Source: Calamus simplicifolius (lineage: Eukaryota; Streptophyta; Magnoliopsida; Arecales; Arecaceae). Taken from it: 64,000 nucleotides of DNA. Numbering within the stretch: position 1 is the stretch's first letter; every line of letters starts with the position of its first letter. Under the pieces are notes generated by a model. It was not told the origin of the DNA, did not search any database, and worked only from the letters and a program-made list of their open reading frames with translations. Position numbers and translations under genes: made by a program. Of the stretch, positions 23,921 through 36,097 are shown one piece after another. The stretch covers positions 1 through 64,000 of the forward strand of contig UESW01000111.1 of NCBI GenBank assembly GCA_900491605.1, given 5' to 3'.

Positions 23921-26900
23921 TTAAGAACTAATGTCGAGGATGAGAGAGAGCCTTGGTGAAGACATTAGCAGTTTGGTGTTCAGTGAAAATGTGTGAAAGA
24001 GTAATCTCCTGACAAGCAAAAGCTTCACAAATGGAATGACAATCCACTTCAATATGTTTGGTGTGCTCATGAAAAATAGGATTGGCAGCAATCTGAATAG
24101 CACTAGTATTATCAACATGAAGAGGAGTAGGAGTAAGCTGTGAATACTAAGTTCGCTTAACAACCCTCGAAGCCATATAATTTCAGAACAAGCAAACGAC
24201 ATAGCCCGATATTCAAACTCGATGGATGACTTCGATACACGAGCCTGCTTCTTACTCTTCCAAGGAATGAGGACGTTGCCAAGAAACATACACCAACCAG
24301 TCGGCATCACTAAAACCCTTCACCTATAAAGAATTCTTAGAGGGAAAAAAATAAGCAATGACTAGATGTCCCTTTGAGATATCGAAGAAGACGATGGACA
24401 GCGGCCAAATGTATCTAGTATAGAGCCTGCATAAACTGACTGACCTACTGAACAACAAACGAAATATCAGGTCGAGTAATGGTCAAATAATTTAAACTGC
24501 CCATCAGCTGCCGATACATTGAAGGATCAGATAAGATTACCATCCGTCTGGCGCAACTTTAAATTGACCTCCATAGGTGTAAGAACCGAATTTTCGTTTT
24601 GAAGGCATGCTAAAGAAAGAAGTCCTTGGGTGTACTTATGCTGATGTAAGAGCATGCCATTTGGGCAATGGTAAACCTTCAGTCCAAGAAAATACTACAG
24701 TGGACCAAGAACTTTTATATGAAACAAAGATTTGAAATGTTGTTGGAGCTGCTCAATTAACTGGAGATCAGATCCAGTAATCACAATATCATCGACATAC
24801 ACAAGAAGTATAATGATCCCAAGGCTAGTCTTGCTAAAGAAGAGAGAGGAGTCATTCTGACTCTGAGAAAATGTGAAATCCAGTAGAGTAGTACGAAAAT
24901 TCTCAAACCATGCCCGTGGTGCCTGCTTCAAACCATACAAAGACCGCTTTAAGCGATAAACCTCAACAGAAGAGGAAGGAAACAAGCCAGGAGAAGGAGA
25001 CAAACCTCAATGGGAGTGAATGTTTCCTCATAATCAAGCCCATACTCTGCCTATTCCCGAGTGCCACTAGACGAGCTTTATGTCTTTCAATAGAGCCATC
25101 AGCACGTAGCTTGATGGTGTAGACCCATTTACACCCAATAAGTTTAACTCCAGCAGGACAAGGGACGATGTCCCAAGTGTGATTGTCCTGAAGAGCCTGA
25201 ATTTCATCCTGCATAGCTTGGCGCCAACACTCTTGAGTAGAAGCCTGAGAATAAGACTTAGGCACAAAAGTAGTATCAAGAGTAGCCTGAAGAGCCGAAG
25301 AAGAAAAACCATACCAATCTGGGGGCAGAAAATCCTAGTAGATCGTCGGGCTCATGCAAGACAGGATCAGGTGGCGGTTCAGAGGAAGGAAGAGGCAGTG
25401 GGCGATGTCGCTGATACACGATATCGGGCTTAGAAGGAGTATGAGATACATCATCAAATGCAGGAAGTGAAATAGAGGGAGAAACAAGATTAGTACGAGA
25501 TGGAAAGAAATATTGATTTTCAAAAAAAAACATTGCGAGAAATACGAAGCTTGTTAGCATCCGCATCATAACACACAAATCCTTTATGAGAGTTACTATA
25601 ACCAAGAAAAGCACACTGAACAGATTGGGCAGAAAGCTTGTGACGTTCAATGGAGGTAAATGAACAAAACAAATGCAACCAAATACATGCAAATAATTAT
25701 AATTAGGAGAAACACCAAACAAACGAGAATATGGAGAATCAAGATGCAAGGTAGGAGAAGGTAGATGATTAATCAAATATACAGCTGTAGATAATGCTTC
25801 TACCCAAAATCTAGAAGGTACAGAAGATTCAAGCATCAATGTACGAACAACATCTAAAAGATGTCTATTCTTACGCTCGGCGATGCCATTTTGTTGAGGG
25901 GTGTAAGGACACGAACGTTGAGAAAGAATACCCTTCTGTTGGAGAAAAGATTGAAAATCATGAGACATGTATTCTCCCCAGAATCTGAACGGAAGATCTT
26001 AATACAGGTAGAAAATTGAGTTTCTACATAGGCAACAAAAGTTTTGAAGGTTGAAAACATCAGCTTTAGAACGAAGAAAATAGACCCACGTGAAACGACT
26101 GTAATCATCAATAAATGTCACAAAATATCGGTATTGAGCATGAGAAAGAACAGGACTCATACCCCAAACATCAGAATGAATAATATCAAAGCATGTAGAA
26201 GCACGACTACCTTGCAAAGGAAAAGGTAAAGATTTGCTTTTTCCTAGTTTACAAGGAGCACAATCAAAAGGCAAGGAAGAAAACTCATTTGTATTACTCA
26301 AATAACCATGTTTCATAAGATGTGTCAAAATTACAGAGTTGGGATGACCCAATTTCTTATGCCAAAGATGGCTATTATTATTAGCAATAGCAGAACAACC
26401 AACAAAATTGAACGAGGAAATGAAGAAAAAACTTTAGGCCCTTCGCTATCTCCTGTCCCGATGCTTGATCCTGCACACGACAACCAGAACGATTAAAATG
26501 AATAGAACAATTATCTTCTACTAATTGTCCAACAGAAATGAGATTGGCAGATAATTAGGAGACACAAAAACATCAGTAAAGGAAGACCCCAGATTTTCAA
26601 CTGCAGTAATGGAAAGAGTACTGCCATCTGCAATCTGAATATGTTGCTGACCATCATACTTACGAACATCTTGTAAAGCTGCCAAACTTCCAGTCATGTG
26701 ATTGGAAGCTGCAGAGTCAATTAACCAAGGAGAAGGAAGGAGATGTTTCTTGCCTTGGAGACCAAGAGCAGAAAGGGCAGAAATAATCATCTGTTGAACC
26801 TGCTCGGGCGTAATGTTGGAAGAAGAACTTGGAACTGTGGGCAGAGTGGAAGACATAGGCACAAAAGCGGACTGAACAACAGTATGAAAAGTAGGAGCAG

Positions 26901-27695
26901 ATTTATTCTGAGGGCGTATACGATAATCCTTAAGGATATGACCCTCCTTGCAATAATTGCAGAATTTCTTGCTGCAATATTTGGCAATATGCCCAATTTC
27001 TTGCAACTATAACATTGTGGTGGAGATCTAGATCGTCCTTTGCCTTGAGCAGCGTATGCCATATTAACCATCTCAGAACCACCAGTGTTTTGATCAAGGC
27101 CAAGCTGTGAGGCAAGACGCTGTTCTTCACGCAAGAGTTCACCCAAGCAATCCTCCAAAGAGGGACAGGTGTGCGATTGATTAACCCAGCTCGTGCACTT
27201 TCAAACTCGGGTCTGAGCTTCATCAAGAATTGATCCCGCTGGCTCTCAGAATGAACCGCTTGTAGTGCTGCCAAAGCTTCTTTGGGAACCTGAGAATGCA
27301 CCAATCCAGAATAATCACTCCATAAATTAATAAAACCAGAATAAAATTGCTCAATAGAAAGATTCCCTGGCGATAGTTTCCAATGTCTAACTCCAATTGA
27401 AACTTTCGGGCAGAATTATTTTGATAATAAATTTGCCGAAGGTAATCCCACATTGCCTTAACAGTAGTGAACCTACGAAGATTATTGACCATATGAGGTT
27501 CAACAGAGCTGAGTAGCCAGGAAGCAATTTTAGCATCCTTGCTTTCCATAAACTAAGCTCTTGGAATCAGTTGGAGCCTTAGAAGACCCATCCAAATGAC
27601 CCGATAACTCCTTCCCTTTCACAAACATCCTGAACTGGAATTCCAACTGGTGTAGTTCTTGCCATTAAGGCAATAATAGAATTTTCTCCAGTCAT
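23921..27695 (-). pseudogene. Ty1-copia Gag-Pol polyprotein, broken
   Basis: ATG at 27693-27695. Gag part (about 27220-27690) includes WLLSSVEPHMVNN and VKAMWDYL. Zinc knuckles lie at about 26900-27030, the first split by a frameshift (CYSC..., then GHIAKYC). The protease active site reads LIDSAASNHM near 26700-26730, with DSA where copia proteases usually have DSG. Integrase shows FDIIHSDVWG (about 26180) and NGIAERKNRHLLD (about 25880). RT shows GCKWVYTIK (about 25120), LYGLKQAPRAWFE (about 24920) and VYVDD (24787-24801). RNase H is at about 23921-24310 (WKSKKQARVSKSS). Stops or frameshifts separate nearly every domain. Confidence 0.93.
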
Positions 27696-27887
27696 AATAA
27701 TAATAAAAAATTGATAAAGTAAAGAAATCACAACAGTTACTCTTCAAAATCTGTCGATAGCTACCAGGCAACAAAAAATCAAGAGCCAACATTCACCAAG
27801 CAACCCTCAAAAATAAATTATCAAAAAAATAAAACAAGAATTCAAGAATTCAGACAAACCGAGAGAAAACCACGAAAATAATTTGTG

Positions 27888-27899
27888 GCTCTGATACCA
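27888..27899 (-). other. Primer-binding site of the first copia element
   Basis: Minus-strand TGGTATCAGAGC, complementary to initiator tRNA-Met, lies immediately next to the LTR edge at 27900. Confidence 0.88.
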
Positions 27900-28309
27900 T
27901 ATCAAATTAGGTTTTGTTCTCCATGCCCTTCTTGTGAGAGTTGCTCACTTTATATAGAAGCTGTCGGGCTAATTACAAGGCTAAAAATCAGCCATTACAC
28001 AAGATACATATGATTATATAAGATAAGAATAAACACCTATCAATTCTATGCATATATACAATATACTCTACACTTATGGCAATGATGGGCTGATTTTCTG
28101 TATAAAAAAACTCTTTCCTTGATGCGCCCTTAGTTGACCAATTTAAATTTTAAAATTCAAATTCAAAACTCCCGCTTAACTGGTCCCTTTGGCGAGATCT
28201 GTCATTTCTGCATACCAAATTAGGCTTAAAATCTGCCATTTCTGTGCACCAAATCAGCCTTGGAATCTACCATTTCTGCTCCCTTGACCAGCTGTTAATT
28301 CTACTAACA
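27900..28309 (-). repeat. Right LTR (5' LTR) of the first copia element
   Basis: 410 bases, related to 23450-23872. The inner end reads TATCAAAT instead of TGTCAAAT, a one-base loss of the terminal TG. It lacks a stretch near the AAATCAGCC repeats and carries several substitutions, so the insertion is not very recent. Confidence 0.9.
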
Positions 28310-28314
28310 TAAAT

Positions 28315-28968
28315 CTGGGTATGAGACTAGATGGTGCAATATGTTGCCTCAATATGTTGCCTGCCTCATGGTGTTAATTATTGCACCACATGATAATAAA
28401 TCTTCTCAAAGATTGCATGCAATGATACATCGATCCCCTTAGTTACCACAACAAACAATTAATATGCAAGATGATTGGCCGGTTTATAGAGAGTTGCCTT
28501 ATGGCAAGTCGACATTGATGAGATCCAATTTGTACGGGATAATTCTTCCTCCATTACCTCTCTCCAAGGCTACATAAGGAGTCCGATAGCTTATTTTCTC
28601 CATCTCTATAGAAAAGCTTAGCTCAGTCTACTACTACTTATTGCTCAAATAAGCTAATCTTTTAGCTTAGCCTTCCTTTTTTCAATTCTAAGTAAACACT
28701 TTATCCTTTCTCTCCTTAGTTCAAAAGGAGTTGTAGGTCAGTAGGAAACTTATGGTCAATAAAAGTCTTTAGGTCGGTAGGAATCCACAACTTAGCTGTG
28801 ACCATACGTCGGTCCAATCAAGACTTCCTTCTCTTCATCGCCATTTTCCTTCTCTCTTTCTTCTTCTTCCTCATCAAATGAAAAAGTTCTTATGCTCAAG
28901 GCTGAGGAGCTAACCATGCTTTCTCAAGAGAATTTAGCGTAGCTACATCAAGTATATTGTATTCCTTA
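28315..28968 (+). pseudogene. Left fragment of an old element, possible antisense-ORF start
   Basis: A mostly non-coding stretch whose right end reads, on plus, KVLMLKAEELTMLSQENLA, then a stop, then LHQVYCIPYD just at the TGACC duplication. Removing the chromovirus and one TGACC copy joins this frame to the remnant at 37440. The result resembles the start of the extra reading frame (Transposase_28, 'putative gypsy type transposon') found antisense in Tat-type retrotransposons. The assignment is inference. Confidence 0.35.
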
Positions 28969-28973
28969 TGACC

Positions 28974-30313
28974 TGATGCAGGACCAATTCGCATGCAAGT
29001 AATTTTTTTTTAATGATTAATAATTGCAGTTGATTATTCTTCCAAAGTAATAGTCTAAGAGGGATTCAGAAAAATTCACAGTAAATCCGCACGCGAAATA
29101 GTTCCTAAAAAAATAAGGAAGAAGGACCGTTGAGGCTAAAAAGCCCCGGTAGGGCTTGCTCTCCTACAATAAAGTTACTAGTAGATTATAAGGGTGTACC
29201 TAGAAAGAGGGGGAAGATCAAAGTGTTGAAGGAGTTGCTTTGCCTGGCGGATGCACCCTAGATGACCAAGCCTTGAGCCCATGAATCTGCGGCCAAGTAT
29301 CCGTTGACCTGGATGACGATCACCTTGAATCCCGGATTCATGGCTGTTGAGGGATCTGTAAGATCACTATACAAAGGTTAAAGAATAATAGAGAAAATTT
29401 AGAATAGAGGCAAAGAGATAAGGAAGGAGTAGAGAAAAGGGAAGGTCGTCCAAGGGCTCTTGGGCGTCCACTATTGGAAGACAAAGGTGGTGGCCAGGGT
29501 TTCTCCCGGAAACTTGGGATATTGGCATGCGCAGGAGGAGGGAAACAAGAGCACCAGAGAACCAATTAATAAAAATCATAATAACTCAAAACTTGGATTG
29601 ATTGATTAATAATAAAAGATACATCATTCATACAAGAGGGTCTCTTTTATAGAGCAAGAGACTTGGGGCCAAGAAAATACAGATATGGAAAGAGAGAAAA
29701 GAAAAAAAAGGTGCCCTAATCAAATTTGGCATGAAATCTATAGCATCCAGATGAGGAAGGTGATCTTCTAGATGCAATCAGTGGCAGCTGAATTCGGCAT
29801 GAAATCTATGGCATCTAAATAAGGCAGGTGATCTTCTAGATATGATTGAGATGCAATTAGCGGCAGCTTAATTTGGCATAAAATCTGTAGCATCCAGATG
29901 AGGAAGGTGATCTTCTAGATGCAATCAGCGGCAACTAGATTCGGCATGAAATCTGTGGCGTTCAGATGAGAAAAATGATCATCCAGATCGGAAAGGTTGC
30001 TTGCTCTGCTAGGTGGCATGTGGGCTGCTTGAAGCAGGTATGACACCAACTTGAATTTAGCAGCTGCTCTGTCTGACTGTGATGGCCTTGTCTTCTACTC
30101 CAATACTGATGTCTCCTCTTGTAAGCTGATGAACTTACTACAGGACTCACATTAAAATAAACTAGACTGGATAGGAGTCAATTTAGAATAAAATGAACTG
30201 GACGAGACTCAAAATAAACTAAACTTTATTTTCTAACTCAAGACTTAAATCATAACAAATCATATATCCAAAGAGGGTTAAGAATCCTCTGCTTGATCCT
30301 GGTGCCCGTACCA
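28974..30313 (-). repeat. Left LTR (3' LTR) of the chromovirus
   Basis: 1340 bases; on plus it starts TGATGCAGGACC and ends GCCCGTACCA. Contains about four diverged tandem units of about 70-80 bases (about 29726-29990) built on GGTGATCTTCTAGATGCAATC. The pol reading frame runs 64 bases into it. Confidence 0.94.
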
Positions 30314-33300
30314 ATTCTCTCGAGGTAGAAAGAACTCGATCCCGTCGAGTATGGGTCATTCTGGCTCTGGTATCTCTTTAGTAGGTCTGAGTTGAGGTGT
30401 TGCAAATCCTCTCGAGTAATCCATGAATCATCAGATTCGAGACGATCCTGCCATCGGACCAGGTAGCGTTGATAACCGCGGTTCCGGATCGTAATGGCTT
30501 GATCGTCTAGGATACGCTCAATCCGCTCTTCTCGCTCAGGTAAAATTGGTGGTGGACACTCTTGGGTAGGTTCGCTCATGAAAGAAGGGTTAGGTTCAAA
30601 GTACTCACTAGGAATCTCTGCCGGTTCCCTATATTCTACTAGGTTTGCAATATTGAAGGTAGAGCTAATGCCCCAATCCGAGGGCAGATCTAGCACATAG
30701 GCATTGAGTCCTACCTTCTCTATTATTTTAAATGGACCAGCTCCGCGAGCATGAAATTTCTTAACGGTACCTGATGGGAACCATTTAGGTCTAAGCCTAA
30801 CTATGACATAATCCCCTACATCGAACTCTTTGGCTCTTCTTTGGGAGTTAGCCAGTACTCTTTTATAAGTTTCATTACTTAGATTTATTTTCTGGCTAAT
30901 GTCCTTATGTAAGTCTTTGATATGCTGTGCAAATACTTGTGCGGACTCTGAAACTCGTGTGTGGAGGGGTAAAGGAATTAGATCAAGTGGACGATTAGGC
31001 TTGTACCCATGGACTATCTCAAATGGACTCTTGCCCGTAGACTTGTTCATTGAGCTATTGTAGGCGAACTCTGCACGAGGTAGTAATAAATTCCACGTCC
31101 CTAGGTGTTTGCCTACAAGGCACCTAAGAAGGTTTCCTATACTATGGTTCACCACTTCAGTTTGCCCATCCGTTTGGGGTGAAAGGCTATGGAAAAATTA
31201 AGTTTGGTTCCTAAAAGACGCCATAGCGTTTTTCAAAAGTAGCTGGTAAACCTAACATCCCTATCAGAAACAATGGTCTTAGGTAGGCCATGGAGCTTGA
31301 CCATGTTGTCTAAGAAAAGTCGGGCTACCATAGACGCGTCAAAGGTTTGCGAACAAGAGATGAAATGAGCCATCTTAGAGCACCTATCGACCACTACAAA
31401 GATGGAGTCATGCTTCTTATGGGTTTTAGGTAATCCTAGAATGAAGTCCATACTGAGGTCTTGCCAAGGATGATCAGGCACTGGCAAAGGAGTATATAGA
31501 CCGGTGTTCTGCTTCTGCTGTTTTGCAATGGCACAAGTTCAACATCGGGCTATTATCAGGGCAACGAGCCTTTTTAATCCTGGCCAGTAAAATTGGTCCT
31601 CTATCGCTAGAATAGTCTTATCTCTTCCAAAATGACCAACTAATCCTCCAGCATACGTTTCCCAGACTAGGAATTCTCTAAGTGATGTCCTAGGGATACA
31701 AAGTCTATTGCCCCTAAAAAGGTAACCATCCTGGATGGTATAATCTCCATTGGTACTGGATGGCCCTAGCTGAAGGATCTTATAAATTTCACCAAAGTCA
31801 TGATAGGTCTCATACTCATCTTTTATCCGGTCGAATCCTATAACTTCGGTGCTAACAGTACTCGACAACAAAGACTTACGGCTTAGGGCGTTTGCTACTT
31901 TATTTTCTATACCGGCATGGTGTTTCAGGACAAAAGTGTATGCTTGAATGTATTCAACCGATTTGTCGTGCCTATAATTTAGGTTCTTTTGGGAGTTCAG
32001 AAATCGGAGTGCCTCATGATCAGAAAATAAGACAAACTCCTGCGGTAGTAAGTAATGTCTCCAATACTTAAGGGCTTGTACTACCGCATAGAATTCCTTA
32101 TCATAGGTGGAATATCTAAGTTTAGCTTCATTTAGTTTTTCACTAAAGAAAGCTATGGGGTGATTTTCTTGGCTTAACACTCCACCTATGCCTACTCCCG
32201 ACACATCGCACGCAACCTCAAACACCATAGAAAAGTTTGGAAGTCTAAGTATGGGTGCATGAGTCATCCTATCCTTAAGCTCTAGGAAGGCATTATTAGC
32301 TGACTTAGTCCACTCAAAATTACCCTTCCTAATACAATCAGTGATGGGTGCGACGATGGTGCTAAATCCCCTAATGAATCTCCTGTAAAAGGTTGCTAGG
32401 CCATGGAAGTTGTGGACATCATGGACGTTCATGGGTACCGCCACTCTATGACCGACCTAACCTTTTCAGGATCTGCTGAAACACCTTCTGGGGTTACCAC
32501 AAAACCTAGAAAGATAACCCTATGCATCATGAAATCACACTTCTTAAGGTTTGCATATAGGCTATTCTCTCTAAGGGTCTGACAGATTAATCTGAGATGG
32601 TTAAGATAGTCCTCTTTGGTCTTGCTATAAATTAATATATCATCAAAATAGACCACTATGAATTTTTTCGTGTACTCTTTCAGGACCTGGGTCATGATTC
32701 TCATGAATGTGCTAGGTACATTTGACAACCCAAAAGGCATCACGACCCACTCAAACATATCATCTCTAGTCTTAAATGCAGTCTTCCACTCATCCCTGGT
32801 TTAATTCTAACCTGATGGTAGCCACTCTTAAGGTCTATTTTGGAAAAGATAGTGGCACCCGCCATCATGTTCAACATGTCATCTAGTCTGGGGATAGAGA
32901 ACCTATACTTGATAGTGATTTTGTTGATGGCCCTACTGTCCATGCACATTCTCCAGGTACCATCCTTCTTAGGGGTTAATAGTGCAGAAACTGCACAAGG
33001 ACTTAAGCTCTCCCTAATGAAACCTTTCCTAAGTAATTCTCCCACTTGTTTTTGTAGTTCTTGATGAACCTATACTTGATAGTGATTTTATTGATGGTCC
33101 TACTGTCCATGCACATTCTCCAGGTACCATCCTTCTTAGGGGTTAATAGTTCAGGAACTGCACAAGGACTTAAGCTCTCCCTAATGAAACCTTTCCTAAG
33201 TAATTCTCCCACTTATTTTGTAGTTCTTGATGCTCAGTGGGGTTCATCCTATAATGGGGAAGGTTTGGGAGGGTGGATCCTGGGATCAGGTCAATGGCAT

Positions 33301-35244
33301 ATTGATGTTTCTTAGGGGTGGTAACTAATCAGGAAATTCTTCAGGGAAGACATCCTTAAACTCCTCTAGGATCTCAATTACTTCTGGGGGTTGTTCCTTT
33401 TGGACTGATTCACAGATCTCTTTAGTGGTCAAAATCCAAATAGGATTACCCTCAGTGATGTTCTTTTCTGATTCTTAGCTTTAATCAGATTAACTCTTGG
33501 CTTGCTATCCTTAAAGTTGCTAGATCCTTTCTTGATTGGGTCCCTAGGTGGAGTTGGATAAATCACATACTTGTTTCCATTGTGTTTAAAAGAGCAGATG
33601 TTGGATCGACCAAACAGGGTGGCATTGTGATCATAAAGCCAAGGTCAACCTAATGTAATACTACTAACACCCATAGGAATTACATCGCACCAGACCTTTT
33701 CCTCATAATTTTGCAATTTGATTAGTATTTGGCATCTGGACTTGATTAGGATAGAGGTGGAATCTACCCACAAGACCTTCTAGGGACTAGGATGGGAAAC
33801 TGTGGTCAATCCTAATGACTTAACTGTATTGGCAGAGACGACATTGACACAACTCCCGCTATCCACTATGATCTTGAGCACGTTATCCCCTATCTTAACA
33901 AAAGTTGTAGGATGTTAGTCCTACGCCAATCTTCCTGGTCCTTAGTTTGAGTCTGGGTCAAGATACATCTAACCACTCCTAGTAGGTCTTCAGACTCAAA
34001 TGTTTTCTCATCTCCATCGTACTCATCTATCAGATGGGTATCAGCCTCATAGACCTCTTCCTCAGGCTCAACTAGGGACTCGGATTCAGTCTCAGGTAAC
34101 TCATCTATATGAAGGGATCTGACTGGGCACTGACTGATCATATGTCCTGATTTGTTGCATCTAAAGCATTTGATCTGGGGGTTGGAATTTCTTTGGACAT
34201 CTACATATTTTCCCTTATCCTCTCTCTAGGGTATAGGAGTACTATTTTGGGGTCAACTCAACTCAGTTCGGCTTGTACTGGGTCGGCTAGTGTTGGGTTG
34301 ACTCAGAAAAGTTTGGCAGGGGTCTGAGTACTGGGTAGGTCTGGGACGACTAGGATAGGCCTAGCTAGATCCTGGATATGGGCTAGGGTTCTTGGTAGCC
34401 TCTAATCTACGATAGGGTGGCCCTCTCTAAAAACGTTCATAATTCCTAGTAACTTGGTAAGCTTCTTCTAAATTGTGTACCCTTCTTAGGTAGAGTTCTC
34501 TTTGAATATCTGCTCTCAGGCCATACCTAAACTTGGATAGGGTGACTTTCTCAGACTGAACGATATTACATCTCATGGTATACTCTTGGAATGTAGCAAT
34601 GTATTCATTCACAGTTTTACTACCCTGAATTAATCCCTACCACTGGTCCAATAGGCTCTGTTCATACGATGTGGGGACATAATTGGACCTAAGCCTAGCC
34701 TTCATGGCATGCCAGGTGACTATGGGGTCTCTTCCCTCTAATAATTGTCTTCGCTCTAAAGTGACCCAGTATAACCTAGCTTATTGTACTAACTTGAGCT
34801 TGGCAAACTTAAACTCTTCAGACATGTCGTATCAGTCAAAGTACTGGTCCATCCCTTCCTCCCAATCTAGGTAGTCCTTAGGGTCCATAGAGCCATCGAA
34901 AGTAGGTGCTTCAAGTCTGACACTTCTAAGGGCTCTTTCTTCTTGGTCTACTGCCTCATGATTGGGTCTCCTAGGGAGGACATCTAGGACTGGATCAGGT
35001 CGAAGTGGTCTCCTAGGGTTTGGCCTTATGTAGAGTCAAGCTATTGGGCCCTCCTAGGATGAGGTGTGGTCTCATGATCAGACTCAGTGTGGGGCTCACG
35101 GGCTTCTTCTAGGATGCCCAACCTAGTTTCAACTTGATCGAACCTGGACCCTAATCTAGCCTCAGATTGCTTGATGTCTTGGTTCATTTGGGCTAGTTGT
35201 TCAGTGATGATTCTTAAGTGATCATCAATGCTTTGATTAGCCAT
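30250..35244 (-). pseudogene. Chromovirus Gag-Pol polyprotein, broken
   Basis: Starts MANQSIDDHL at 35242-35244. The capsid part is at about 34430-34610; the zinc knuckle (CFRCNKSGHMISQC) is at 34127-34168. Protease has IIVDSGSCVNVVS near 33870, then a stop at 33780-33782. RT has [30 protein letters not shown] and [12 protein letters not shown] (about 32630-33000); RNase H has FEVACDVSGVGIGGVLSQ (about 32200). The integrase zinc-binding part is broken by a stop near 31540; the core has MDFILGLP and [10 protein letters not shown] (about 31270-31460). A chromodomain (ERILDDQAITIRNRGYQRYL, then LVRWQDRLESDDSWITRE) lies near 30380-30540. Further breaks are a frameshift near 32800 and the duplication at 32901-33234. 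The chromodomain is thought to guide integration to chromatin. Confidence 0.95.
32901..33234. repeat. 167-base tandem duplication inside the RT coding region
   Basis: ACCTATACTTGATAGTGATT begins at 32901 and again at 33068. The two 167-base units differ at only a few bases. The length is not a multiple of three, so the duplication itself shifts the frame and repeats the RT segment around [14 protein letters not shown] and [17 protein letters not shown]. Confidence 0.93.
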
Positions 35245-36097
35245 GGGTTCAGCCTATAATGGAGGTGGTGATGGGCAAAAAGATGCTCCTGATCTAGTGC
35301 ACATGCAAGCACAATCAAGCATACAAGACTCAAACTGACTCGGACTATGGTATGCTAGACCTAGTCATCCAGAGTAAAAGATTTGGCTTAATAAAAGCCA
35401 ATCTAACAGTAACTCTTCAATTGGCCAGTTGGGACAGGTGGAAGGTGGGAGGCTCATCCCGCAAATTGCAGGTGCCTAATTAGAATAACCCCAACACTCC
35501 GCTTAAGTCGTTGACATTTGACCTCCCTTCTAGACACCAATTTCAGAGCACACGCCAGATTAATTTGTACTAGTCTCCTCCAGTACACTAAACCGACTGT
35601 TGGTGTCCCTAGCCCTTTAGGGCAAATGTCAATTAAGTTGCTACTAAGTTTTAGATTAGAGGCTTGGGATCGGAATGCACGGGTGGTTATTTTGGGCCAA
35701 GGAAGGGGTCTCAATCCCTTCCCTTATCTGACATCAATGAAAGCCCTTAAGAGTAATTTAATGCAGATGAATGACATGTAAAACAAAACCCTAATCCAGA
35801 AATATGTAAATAGCAATAAATCTCAAAAAAATTTCACGGATTGAATTAAATCTTCAAAAATTAATAAAATCTCAATAATTTTTATGTTTTTTTATGAGTA
35901 ATCAAGCATGCAATTAATTCACAGGTTGAATTAAATTCTTAAAAAATAATAAAAAATACTTTAAATTATAACGAATCTAGAGAAATAAATTTGTAATTTT
36001 CTGATGTGTATGCAGGTAGAAACAATTCAATTAACAGATGATATACTGATAATAACGTGAATTAAAATTAAGCCCTAACCATGCTCTGATACCAAAC
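35245..36097 (-). other. 5' leader and primer-binding site of the chromovirus
   Basis: Non-coding leader between the Gag start and the right LTR, AT-rich near 35800-36050. The primer-binding site TGGTATCAGAGC (minus, 36083-36094) matches initiator tRNA-Met. No other open frame here looks real. Confidence 0.8.

Larger units (their letters stand above)
23445..28314 (-). mobile_element. Ty1-copia retrotransposon, minus strand, TAAAT target duplication
   Basis: LTRs at 23450-23872 and 27900-28309. TAAAT flanks both sides (23445-23449, 28310-28314). The primer site abuts the right LTR directly (27888-27899) and a G-rich purine tract (TTTGAGGGGGGA on minus, 23873-23884) abuts the left LTR. Coding order on minus is Gag, protease, integrase, RT, RNase H, which is the Ty1-copia order. 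The frame is broken many times, so this copy is not autonomous. Confidence 0.95.
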
